DNA from: Clostridiales bacterium UBA3680
Lineage (GTDB): Bacteria; Bacillota; Clostridia; Lachnospirales; CAG-274
DNA length: 11,748 nucleotides
Assembly: GCA_002372875.1 (NCBI GenBank)
Contig: DFJD01000055.1
Coordinates: forward strand, 1 to 11,748
Direction of reading: 5' to 3'
Numbering within the stretch: position 1 is the stretch's first letter; the number at the start of each line of letters is the position of its first letter. The position numbers and the translations under genes were made by a program. Below the pieces are notes generated by a model. It searched no databases. It was given only the letters and a program-made list of their open reading frames with translations, and was not told where the DNA came from. Positions 1 through 6,345 of the stretch are shown here, one piece after another.

Positions 1-28
1 ATTTAAAATTAAATGATATTCGTATTCC

Positions 29-82
29 GCAGAAATAAATTTCTGCTACATACTCATAACCAACGGAATTGCAAGCAATTCC
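29..82. other. Two short perfect hairpins at the left edge
   Basis: Two inverted repeats are readable. Bases 29-35 pair with 40-46 (gcagaaa/tttctgc, 4-nt loop), and 65-71 pair with 76-82 (ggaattg/caattcc, 4-nt loop). Neither is followed by a T tract, so they are not obvious terminators. They sit directly before the 63-bp repeat region and may be part of the same structured RNA or mobile-element end. No reading frame of note covers them. Confidence 0.5.
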
Positions 83-240
83 AAATTCAGTGGGAGCTTA
101 GACATTGCAACACAAAGATAGATGTAGACCGGCTTTGCCGGGCTTTTGCTCAGCAAAAGTGCTGACATTGCACCGCAAAGATTGATGCGGACGGGCGCAG
201 CCCGGCTTTTGCGCAGTAAAAGTGCTGACCCACTGAATTT
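83..240. other. 12-bp inverted repeat enclosing the tandem 63-bp units (candidate closing stem)
   Basis: Bases 83-94 (aaattcagtggg) and 229-240 (cccactgaattt) are perfect reverse complements over 12 bp. The pairing can be extended inward by agc 95-97 with gct 224-226 if two bases bulge. The arms enclose exactly the two tandem 63-bp units plus a few bases. In an RNA this would be the closing stem of a multibranched structure; in DNA it would be a long interrupted palindrome. Without homologues I cannot tell an ncRNA from a palindromic mobile-element remnant. Confidence 0.5.
101..226. repeat. Two tandem 63-bp units, each with three internal hairpins
   Basis: Unit 1 is 101-163 and unit 2 is 164-226. 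They start with gacattgca and end with aaaagtgct, and match at 51 of 63 positions. Each unit folds the same way: a short stem at offsets 10-14/23-27 (weaker in unit 1), a GC stem at offsets 29-33/37-41 with a 3-nt loop, and a stem at offsets 43-49/53-59 (cttttgc with gcaaaag or gtaaaag). The 12 differences preserve or improve pairing or fall in unpaired bases. There are two repeats and no spacers, so this is not a CRISPR array. Confidence 0.7.
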
Positions 241-280
241 TAAGTAAGAACCCCCGCTTTAGAAGCGGGGGACTTCCTTA
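241..280 (+). other. Extended GC-rich hairpin at the end of the structured region
   Basis: A 9-bp perfect core (251-259 with 263-271, cccccgctt/aagcggggg, loop tag) sits on a lower stem. There taagtaag (241-248) pairs with cttcctta (273-280) with one mismatch. No T run follows immediately (the next T tract begins near 296), so it is a poor intrinsic terminator. From general knowledge, GC-rich subterminal hairpins of this kind occur at ends of IS200/IS605-family elements and at the 3' end of their guide RNAs. That link is inference, because no tnpA or tnpB gene is in view. Confidence 0.5.
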
Positions 281-324
281 GTTTGTTAATTTATCGTTTT
301 TTTGTATAGAAATGGGGAGTAGCT

Positions 325-942
325 ATGTTAAACGAAATTAAAAACAAAAGAAAAATGAAAAAGAAAGGTTTCACTCTTATCGAACTTATTGTTGTAATTG
401 CTATATTGGCGGCTTTAAGCGCACTTGCCTTTCCTTCTGTTTCCCACTTTGTGGAACAGGCGAACAACGTTGCCGATGCTCAGCATGCAAGAAGCATATG
501 TAGTGTGCTTTTGTGTAGTCATGTGCTTTACGGCAACGTAACAGCTGAAAACCCTTGGGGAGAAAAACACGGCTATGTATACGTGGACGATGACGAACTT
601 CGTGTATCAAGTATGGCAGTGGCAAAGATACTTGAAGAGAACGGTTTTATCGAAAATGTCGGCAAAGCCACCATGAGAAGCGGAAAAGAGCTTACATATC
701 CTTTTTCTTCAAACGGCGGAGGTAAGGGCTTTTCAAAAATAAGATGTCAATCCCACAATCTTTGGTCGGCTTATCAGGTAACCATAAGGGTAGACGACAA
801 CAAGAATGTTCGATTTTCCTATACAGCCACCACCGGTAACGGCAGTAGCACAACAAAAGATAACGGAGCGGCTACGGAAGCTTTTTCACGCCTTTGTCAA
901 GGAAGATCGAGCGGTGATACCGAGATGGGCGAAAGCAAGTGA
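325..942 (+). CDS. Type IV prepilin-like / pseudopilin protein
   Basis: This 205-aa protein has a textbook prepilin N-terminus: a basic leader (residues 1-15), then KG|FTLIELIVVIAILAAL with the expected cleavage between Gly15 and Phe16 and the conserved Glu at mature position 5 (Glu20). The hydrophobic alpha-1 helix spans about residues 16-38. The rest is a soluble head without a motif I recognise. By family knowledge, such proteins are cut and N-methylated by a PilD/ComC-type peptidase and assembled into pili, pseudopili or competence fibres. The start at 325 has a GGGGAG box at 314-319; an inner ATG (355) lacks one. No pilus assembly ATPase, PilC or peptidase gene is nearby, and a terminator follows at once. 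Prepilin class is sure; partner machine unknown. Confidence 0.87.
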   Translation: MLNEIKNKRKMKKKGFTLIELIVVIAILAALSALAFPSVSHFVEQANNVADAQHARSICSVLLCSHVLYGNVTAENPWGEKHGYVYVDDDELRVSSMAVAKILEENGFIENVGKATMRSGKELTYPFSSNGGGKGFSKIRCQSHNLWSAYQVTIRVDDNKNVRFSYTATTGNGSSTTKDNGAATEAFSRLCQGRSSGDTEMGESK

Positions 943-982
943 TCTTAGGCTCTGTAAAATTCTAAAATGACAACATAATATT

Positions 983-1030
983 GCAAGGTTCGTCTTTGGT
1001 GTTCTCCTAAAGTCGAACCTTGCTTTTTTT
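983..1030 (+). terminator. Intrinsic terminator after the prepilin gene
   Basis: A perfect 10-bp stem (983-992 gcaaggttcg with 1014-1023) is extended inside by a second short stem (994-999 with 1006-1012, one bulge). It is followed by seven T residues at 1024-1030. It isolates the prepilin gene from the next one. Confidence 0.9.
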
Positions 1031-1115
1031 ATTTGTAAACAACGGGAACCTGTGTTTCATACTGTTTTCATTTATATTACAAATTACAAAAACAATAGTA
1101 TTGAAATATCCTTTG

Positions 1116-1124
1116 TGTTATAAT
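1116..1124 (+). promoter_or_regulatory. Extended -10 promoter for the DUF5684-type gene
   Basis: TGTTATAAT is a perfect extended -10 element (TG-N-TATAAT). A spacing of 17 places a poor -35 (tagtat, 1096-1101), which is typical when an extended -10 compensates. It lies between the upstream terminator and the start codon, giving a leader of about 30 nt. Confidence 0.65.
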
Positions 1125-1160
1125 ACAGGTACATTTATTTTGGAGAAGGGGGGGAAATGT

Positions 1161-1538
1161 ATGGAATCGAATTATGCAAATTACAGTGAGTCCGCTGCTC
1201 AATCACCTATAGTAGGACTTATATATCTTGCTTGTCTGATACTTATGATAGTGGCATGCTGGAAGATATTCACAAAGGCAGGCAGACCCGGCTGGGCAAG
1301 TATAATACCATTCTACAACGCCTATGTTCTTTTTGATATAGCATGGGGAAAGGGAATATTGTTCCTTTTGATGTTTATACCTATAGTAAACATCGTTGTA
1401 TCCATAATGTTGATGGTCAAGCTTGCGCGTGCATTCGGTAAGGGTATAGGTTTTGCTATCGGTATGATATTATTGCCTATGATCTTTTACTGCATACTCG
1501 GCTTTGGTGATGCGACCTATATCGGTCCTCAGGAATGA
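1161..1538 (+). CDS. DUF5684-like small membrane protein
   Basis: This 125-aa protein is mostly membrane-embedded. It has a first TM at about residues 17-37, the conserved-looking loop AGRPGWASIIPFYNAY (40-55), a second TM at about 66-90 and a third at about 97-115. The motif and layout fit the DUF5684 family, small integral membrane proteins common in Clostridia with no settled function. The open frame extends upstream to 1020, but the true start is ATG 1161, because the terminator and promoter lie in that upstream stretch and GGAGAAGGGGGG (1142-1153) sits just before it. An ATG at 1157 is out of frame. It is a single-gene unit with its own promoter and terminator. Confidence 0.82.
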   Translation: MESNYANYSESAAQSPIVGLIYLACLILMIVACWKIFTKAGRPGWASIIPFYNAYVLFDIAWGKGILFLLMFIPIVNIVVSIMLMVKLARAFGKGIGFAIGMILLPMIFYCILGFGDATYIGPQE

Positions 1539-1578
1539 TATAAAAATTAAAAAACCTCAGCGACATAAATTGTCCTAC

Positions 1579-1607
1579 AAAAACCGTCCTTTTGGGCGGT
1601 TTTTTTT
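1579..1607 (+). terminator. Intrinsic terminator after the DUF5684-type gene
   Basis: A 7-bp stem (accgtcc 1583-1589 with gggcggt 1594-1600, one G-T pair, tttt loop) is followed by seven T residues (1601-1607) and preceded by an A run. The A run means it might also act on the opposite strand. Confidence 0.88.
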
Positions 1608-1667
1608 GTGAAAATAAAGCCTTGTGACCGATAGCCGAAACCTTAACGGTCGGCACAAAAAACATTC

Positions 1668-1696
1668 TTGCAATATTACACTAAATAATGTATAAT
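1668..1696 (+). promoter_or_regulatory. Vegetative-type promoter for the long operon
   Basis: TTGCAA (1668-1673), a 17-bp spacer and TATAAT (1691-1696) form a near-consensus housekeeping promoter. Transcription would start near 1703 and leave a leader of about 60 nt before the start codon at 1766. Between the upstream terminator and this promoter (1608-1667) I see nothing else convincing. Confidence 0.75.
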
Positions 1697-1765
1697 CGAA
1701 TTTGAAGACAGTTTTAATGTATTTATAAGGAAATGCTAACTTTAGTTTGAAACGGAGGAATGTAT

Positions 1766-3190
1766 ATGAAATTGAAAAAAATATTTGCATTGTTTACGGC
1801 TATGGCTGTAACGGCTTCTTTTGCTGTTGTTTCCTATGCAGATGATTATGATGATTACGGCTATTACGATTACGACTATAATTACAATTATGAGCCCGAA
1901 AAAACACAGCCTACATCAAAGAGCTCCGGAGGAAATACGACTCAAAGCAATACGGGAGCAAGGCCCGAAAAAATGTATAACAAATCAGATGATTACGGCT
2001 ATTACGATTACGACTATAATTACAATTATGAGCGCCAAAAAAAGCAGTCCACATCAAAGAGCTCCGGAGGAAATACGACTCAAAGCAATACGGGAGCAAA
2101 GCCCGAAAAAATGTATGACAAATACAACTATGAAATGGACACCACCTCAAATCTTGTTACAAAGTCTGTAACCATAAGAGCCGGGGCATCAAAATCCATT
2201 TCAAGTATCGTAGGCGGCTCCTCAAATATAAGCTGGTCCTCCTCCGATAACAGCATAGCTTATGTCTCGGGTAACAGTATCTACGGCAACAACGCCGGAA
2301 GCACCGTTATTTTCGGCTCACCCTATTCAGGTTACGGAGACTATTATAACATTTATGTAAATGTTACAAAAAGTTCGTTTTCAAACAACGGAACAAGCAG
2401 AACATCAAGATCTTCCTCACAAAGGACCATAAGCAAGAATGTTTCCTGCTATGTGGGAAGCAAGGTCGACCTTGACAATTATACATCAAATCCTTACTAT
2501 GATTACAGTTGGTCAACAAGAGATAAAAGTTATGCTACCGTAAACAAATACGGAGAGATGTCGGCAAACAAGAAAGGTACCGTTTACATTTACGCAAAGA
2601 GCAAATATTCCGATGTAAACTCTGTGGAATTCAAAGTTACCATAAAGGAAACGCCCTCTTCCGCTAAGAAAGCGGCATCTTCAAATAAGACCTATACAGG
2701 AAACATTACAAAGAGCACATCGTCATCTTCAAGCACAAACTTCTACGATAAAGTTTACAAACTCTATCTTAACAACGGCCAAACTGTTGATGTAAGTGAG
2801 TTTTTAAGTTCTGCCTCCACAAAATACAACTGGAAGGTAGACGATAAAAATGTTGCCACAGCCAACTCCTCAAGAGGTTCTGTAAAGGGTGTGGGCTACG
2901 GCTCAAGTTCCGTTTCGGCAACAAGCACCGCACAGGATGTTTACTTCTATGTAAACGTATCAAAGTATTTCAGCAACGTTACAATAAATATGGATAGGGG
3001 CGGCTCGGTAGATATTTCAAAATATCTTGACAGCGGCAGCAAATATACATATACCTACTACGATGATTCCATAGCAAAGGTCAACTCCGATAACAGGCTT
3101 ATAGCATCAAAGGCGGGCTCAACATATGTTATCTGCGAAAGCAAAAATTCAAACAACGTCGTTCAGCTCATGGTAAACGTATCCAAATAA
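1766..3190 (+). CDS. Secreted Tyr/Asp/Asn-rich protein with Ig-like (Big_2-like) modules
   Basis: This 474-aa protein has a signal peptide (residues 1-26, basic start, hydrophobic core, SYA|DD cleavage). A 46-residue unit follows in two tandem copies (about 29-74 and 75-120), each starting DDYGYYDYDYNYNYE and continuing into a Ser/Gly/Thr/Gln linker. Four divergent modules of about 70 residues follow (about 133-204, 222-295, 328-400, 401-474). They have bacterial Ig-like 2 features: a Trp/Tyr strand, then 'DDS-IA-V' or 'DKNVATA', then a Gly-rich turn and 'V-V-V'. There is no LPXTG, SLH or choline-binding domain, so how it stays on the surface is unclear. ATG 1766 is chosen over ATG 1760 because GGAGG (1754-1758) is 7 nt from the former but only 1 nt from the latter. 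It may act as an adhesin or matrix protein; that is inference. Confidence 0.8.
   Translation: MKLKKIFALFTAMAVTASFAVVSYADDYDDYGYYDYDYNYNYEPEKTQPTSKSSGGNTTQSNTGARPEKMYNKSDDYGYYDYDYNYNYERQKKQSTSKSSGGNTTQSNTGAKPEKMYDKYNYEMDTTSNLVTKSVTIRAGASKSISSIVGGSSNISWSSSDNSIAYVSGNSIYGNNAGSTVIFGSPYSGYGDYYNIYVNVTKSSFSNNGTSRTSRSSSQRTISKNVSCYVGSKVDLDNYTSNPYYDYSWSTRDKSYATVNKYGEMSANKKGTVYIYAKSKYSDVNSVEFKVTIKETPSSAKKAASSNKTYTGNITKSTSSSSSTNFYDKVYKLYLNNGQTVDVSEFLSSASTKYNWKVDDKNVATANSSRGSVKGVGYGSSSVSATSTAQDVYFYVNVSKYFSNVTINMDRGGSVDISKYLDSGSKYTYTYYDDSIAKVNSDNRLIASKAGSTYVICESKNSNNVVQLMVNVSK
1850..2125 (+). repeat. 138-bp in-frame tandem duplication (two copies)
   Basis: Copies at 1850-1987 and 1988-2125 differ at about 10 of 138 positions. 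The first 46 nt are identical, and another 46-nt stretch in the middle is identical as well. The length is exactly 46 codons, so copy number can change without breaking the frame. The low divergence points to a recent duplication or ongoing homogenisation. Confidence 0.92.
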
Positions 3191-3196
3191 ACATCG

Positions 3197-3218
3197 GGGC
3201 GTGCTTATTTGCACGCCC
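3197..3218 (+). terminator. Intergenic hairpin, possible weak terminator or processing site
   Basis: An 8-bp perfect stem (gggcgtgc 3197-3204 with gcacgccc 3211-3218, 6-nt loop) lies 6 nt after the stop codon of the Ig-like protein gene. Only a short interrupted T stretch (tttatt) follows. The next gene's Shine-Dalgarno box starts at 3225, so I read it as a leaky terminator or mRNA-stabilising hairpin. It would lower expression of the downstream genes relative to the first one. Confidence 0.55.
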
Positions 3219-3237
3219 TTTATTAAAGGAGAAAAAT

Positions 3238-3831
3238 ATGAAAACAGATATAGTTGAATTAAATAAAGAAAACGATTTTTTAAACGAAGCGATTGAGCAA
3301 ACGGAAAAAGCGGCAAAATACGGTGAGCTCGATTCAAAGCAGACCATAAGACTGCGCCTTCTTACAGAGGAGCTTCTTAATATGCTCCCCGAAATGCTTG
3401 AATACTGTAAAGGTGAGTTCTGGGTAGAAAACGAGAAAAAAGAATATACTCTTTGCGTAAATGTTACCCTTGACGATATTCTTGATGCAGACAGAGATAT
3501 GCTTATGTCCGTTTCCACCTCGGGTAAGAATGCCGCCGCTGTCGGTATAATGGGAAAAATAAGAGCGGTTACGGAAATGATGCTTGTAGACTATATAAAT
3601 GCTCAGGCAGAAAATCCATATAACTTTTACAGCATGGGTATGGAGCCCGATATGTACAACTATGTTAATGCATGGACACTTGAGCAATACAGAAGGTCTG
3701 CACAGGAAAAGGAAGAAAATCACGCTGTATGGGACGAGCTTGAAAAGTCCATAATAGCAAACCTTGCCGATGATGTTATTGTCGGTATCATAGGCAAAAA
3801 GGTAGATATAAAGGTTAAAAAGAGCTTCTGA
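3238..3831 (+). CDS. Small protein with RsbW-like N-box remnant (possible degenerate GHKL ATPase)
   Basis: This 197-aa soluble protein has no signal peptide or TM segment. Residues about 36-58 (RLRLLTEELLNML...) contain an E-x-x-x-N pattern (Glu44, Asn48) like the N-box of anti-sigma-type ATPases (HATPase_c_2, RsbW/SpoIIAB). A stretch around residues 92-108 (VSTSGKNAAAVGIMGKI) looks conserved in type, but I see no clear G1 box (DxGxG). It could be an ATP-binding-fold protein that has lost nucleotide binding, or an unrelated helical protein. It has a strong start: AAAGGAG at 3225-3231, 6 nt before ATG. The next gene begins 27 nt downstream, so it is probably cotranscribed. Family assignment is tentative. 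Confidence 0.6.
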   Translation: MKTDIVELNKENDFLNEAIEQTEKAAKYGELDSKQTIRLRLLTEELLNMLPEMLEYCKGEFWVENEKKEYTLCVNVTLDDILDADRDMLMSVSTSGKNAAAVGIMGKIRAVTEMMLVDYINAQAENPYNFYSMGMEPDMYNYVNAWTLEQYRRSAQEKEENHAVWDELEKSIIANLADDVIVGIIGKKVDIKVKKSF

Positions 3832-3858
3832 TTTTCTTAAGCAAGAGGAGGGTAGGAG

Positions 3859-6033
3859 ATGAAAGAGCTTTACTTTGAATCCATTTATGCGTTTGACAGA
3901 ACAGATGAGCCTGTTTTTGTGGGTATCCCCTTTAAAAAAGGTGAGTTATTCGACGAAAAAAAGATCGCCGTAAAAAATGAAAAAGGCGAGCAAAAGCCTT
4001 CTTTTTCGAGGGCTCTTTCAACATGGGAAGACGGCTCGGTAAAATGGCTTTTTACCGATTTTCTTGCGGATATACCCGCACTTAAATCGGCAAAATATTT
4101 CCTTGCGATCGAAGAAGAACCTCAAACCATCAAAGGGATCGTGTCCGATGAGAAAATGACGGATACCGGAAAAATCACTCTTGACTTTACAAAAGGTGAG
4201 CTCTTTGAAATAAACGGCAGTGATGTTACCCTTAGCCCAATGTGTTTTTCCGATAAAGATAACGGAAAGTACAGCTTTACAAAAAAATCCGTACAGACCG
4301 AACAATATTCTCCTTTAAAAGAAACGAGGCTTATAAAAGGAGTTTTTACGGCAAAAGAAAGAAACGTTGAAGCGGAGATAAGAGTCACTTGCTATTGGCA
4401 AAAAAGCTACTTTGATATAGGAATCACAATTATAAATACCGATACATTGCCTCTCAGAATAGAAAGTTTTTCCCTCGTACTTAAAAAGCCCTTTGACGGA
4501 AAAATGAGGCAGAATGTCGCTCACTCCAATTATCGCACGATATATACCTCAAGCGAGGGTGAGGCCATAGAAAACTTAATAGATGCAAACTATCTTCTTT
4601 TCGAATCCAACGAAAGTAATCCCGAGGTTTTCTACGGCACATTTTTCGGTGATATGACCGATGAAAAGGGAGGAGTGTGTGCAACCGTATATCAGGCTCA
4701 GCAAAATTATCCGAAAGCCGTTTCAATTGAGGCAGGAGTAATGAATATAGACCTGATGCCGGGAAATGTTGAAGATATAACGCTTTTTATGGGCATGGCA
4801 AAGGAACACATTGTAAGGATCTATCTCCATAAGGGACTGAGTCCCGAAACCCTTTCCAACGAAAGCACGCTTTTTCAGCTGCCTGACAGACCTGCGGTCG
4901 ACCCTTCGGTATTTAAAGAGAGCGGAGTTTTCTCGCCCCTGATCTTTACCGATGAATACTTTCCAAAGGCTGAAAGATACTTTGCCGGTATGGCAGACGG
5001 GCATACACGATCTTATGGTGTTGTAAGCTGGGGAGATTCGCCCGATATGGGATATACTCAACAGGGAAGAGGCGGAGGAAAGCTTGTTTGGGTAAACAAT
5101 GAGTACGATTTCCCCCATGCCTGCGCTCTTCAGTATGTACGCACGGGGGTAAGACGCTTTCTTGAATATCTTTTCGTTACGGGAAAACATCAATACGAAA
5201 TAGATGTATGCCACTATTCGGACGATCCCGCCCATTTGGGAGGACAGTGGGAACACTGTGCCGAGCACATAAATGCAAGAGTAATGGTATGCTCCCATCA
5301 GTGGCTTGAGGGAATGCTCGATCTGTATCACCTCAGCGGAGATAAAAGAGCCTATAACGCGGCGGTAGGAATTGCAAAAAATGTAATAAACATTCTTAAC
5401 GGTCCCGAATTCAGAACATCAGGCGAGATGAGTGCAAGAGAAACAGGTTGGGCGCTCCGAGCTTTGACCGCCATGTATACCGAAACGGGAGATGCCCGTT
5501 GGCTCGAAAGCTGCGATTTTATTGTGGAGCATTTCAGAAAATGGGGAGAGGATTACGGAGTATGGCTTTCCTCATATATGGATGGTGTTAAAATAAGAGT
5601 GGTGTTTATGATAGCCGTGGCAATAAGCTCCCTCTACAGATATTACCTTGTTTGCCAAAACGAGGAAACAAAAAAAGAAATAAAGAAAATGATAGTGACC
5701 AATGCCGAAGATCTTGTTGATAATGCGAGATTAAAAAACGGCTTGTTTTACTACAAAGAGCTTCCCGGACTTAAAAGAGACGGGAACAACCCCTGTATTC
5801 TTGAAGCTCTTGCCTACGCCTATGAGCTTACGGGAAACAGAAAATTTATAGATGCGGGATATCCCACATTTGAACTTATTTTAAACAGACCCAATCCCTC
5901 TTCCATGTCAAAGCAACATGTTGAGTCAAGCGTGCTCTACGGCGCGGGAAGCACCAAAAACTTCGCTCAGGCGCTTATGCCCTGCTTAACATATTTTAAA
6001 TTTGCAACGGAGCTTGGGTTGTATAAAGAATAA
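3859..6033 (+). CDS. RIFT-barrel / alpha-alpha toroid carbohydrate enzyme (PcRGLX/YetA-like)
   Basis: This 724-aa protein has no signal peptide, so it is probably cytoplasmic. The N-terminal part (about 1-230, beta-rich) has the pattern of RIFT-barrel domains in PcRGLX/YetA-type proteins: 'VFVGIPFKKGEL' (about 19-30), then 'STWEDGSVKWLFTDF' near residue 53-67. A second beta region runs to about 335. The C-terminal half (about 360-720) is helical with repeated hairpins and looks like an (alpha/alpha)n toroid of polysaccharide lyases and glycoside hydrolases. A His/Asp-rich segment HYSDDPAHLGGQWEHC (residues 452-467) is a candidate active site. In characterised relatives this architecture acts on acidic pectin-type or rhamnogalacturonan chains; the substrate here is unknown. 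AGAGGAGGG at 3844-3852 precedes the start. It is odd to find it in an operon of envelope genes. Confidence 0.6.
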   Translation: MKELYFESIYAFDRTDEPVFVGIPFKKGELFDEKKIAVKNEKGEQKPSFSRALSTWEDGSVKWLFTDFLADIPALKSAKYFLAIEEEPQTIKGIVSDEKMTDTGKITLDFTKGELFEINGSDVTLSPMCFSDKDNGKYSFTKKSVQTEQYSPLKETRLIKGVFTAKERNVEAEIRVTCYWQKSYFDIGITIINTDTLPLRIESFSLVLKKPFDGKMRQNVAHSNYRTIYTSSEGEAIENLIDANYLLFESNESNPEVFYGTFFGDMTDEKGGVCATVYQAQQNYPKAVSIEAGVMNIDLMPGNVEDITLFMGMAKEHIVRIYLHKGLSPETLSNESTLFQLPDRPAVDPSVFKESGVFSPLIFTDEYFPKAERYFAGMADGHTRSYGVVSWGDSPDMGYTQQGRGGGKLVWVNNEYDFPHACALQYVRTGVRRFLEYLFVTGKHQYEIDVCHYSDDPAHLGGQWEHCAEHINARVMVCSHQWLEGMLDLYHLSGDKRAYNAAVGIAKNVINILNGPEFRTSGEMSARETGWALRALTAMYTETGDARWLESCDFIVEHFRKWGEDYGVWLSSYMDGVKIRVVFMIAVAISSLYRYYLVCQNEETKKEIKKMIVTNAEDLVDNARLKNGLFYYKELPGLKRDGNNPCILEALAYAYELTGNRKFIDAGYPTFELILNRPNPSSMSKQHVESSVLYGAGSTKNFAQALMPCLTYFKFATELGLYKE

Positions 6034-6049
6034 AAAGGAGAAAATCAAA

Positions 6050-6331
6050 ATGAAAAAAGCAATATTTCCGGTGTATGTCACCTGTTTTACCATGATGTTT
6101 ATTTCCAATGCCTATGCATATATAGATCCTGCCACCACAAGCTATGTCATTCAAATAGGTGCCGGGGTGGTTATTGCCTTGGGTACGGTCATAGGTATAT
6201 ACTGGAAAAAGATACAGGGCTTTTTCAAAAAGAAAAACGAAGATCAAACAGTTGAGCCTTCACAAAGCTTTAATCCCGAAGCCTCGGGGGATGTTGTTAC
6301 TGCCGACGATTTGCTTAAGGACGAGAAATAA
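6050..6331 (+). CDS. Small membrane protein with YIDPATTSY motif
   Basis: This 93-aa protein has an N-terminal hydrophobic segment that looks like a signal peptide (about residues 1-23, ending NAYA). Then come YIDPATTSYVIQ (about 24-35), a Gly-rich TM segment (about 36-52), a basic stretch (WKKIQGFFKKK) and an acidic tail. If the signal is cleaved, the mature protein begins at the YIDP motif with one TM helix and a cytoplasmic tail. Small 'YIDP(G/A)T' proteins are widespread near envelope genes, but I know of no defined function. ATG 6050 is chosen because AAGGAG (6035-6040) lies 9 nt upstream; the frame is open to 6002, inside the preceding gene. It starts 16 nt after the previous stop and ends 14 nt before the next start. 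It may be an accessory subunit of the next protein. Confidence 0.75.
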   Translation: MKKAIFPVYVTCFTMMFISNAYAYIDPATTSYVIQIGAGVVIALGTVIGIYWKKIQGFFKKKNEDQTVEPSQSFNPEASGDVVTADDLLKDEK

Positions 6332-6345
6332 AGGAGAAATAGAAA

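Noticed and set aside
101..226. CRISPR array
   Set aside because: There are only two adjoining imperfect units with no unique spacers, and no cas gene is present.
283..310. Promoter-like pair TTGTTA (283-288) and TATAGA (305-310) before the prepilin gene
   Set aside because: The start point would fall at about 316-317, inside the GGGGAG ribosome binding site (314-319), so the transcript could not be translated well. Both boxes match consensus at only 4 of 6 positions.
1101..1124. TTGAAA (1101-1106) as the -35 partner of TATAAT (1119-1124)
   Set aside because: The spacer would be only 12 bp, too short for a functional pair. The extended -10 motif explains the promoter better.
1020..1160. Longer N-terminus for the DUF5684-type protein from ATG 1020
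   Set aside because: This stretch contains the T tract of a terminator and an extended -10 promoter. A strong Shine-Dalgarno box directly precedes ATG 1161.
1821..2171. Open frame of 116 codons with repeated Ile/Thr-rich blocks
   Set aside because: It is a shadow of the Tyr/Asp/Asn-rich tandem repeat in the real gene. Its repeat is just the 138-bp duplication read in another frame, and it has no Shine-Dalgarno box.
4723..5331. 202-codon open frame on the minus strand
   Set aside because: It lies wholly inside the RIFT-barrel enzyme gene, which has coherent domains. The minus-strand product has no recognisable domain, signal or Shine-Dalgarno support.
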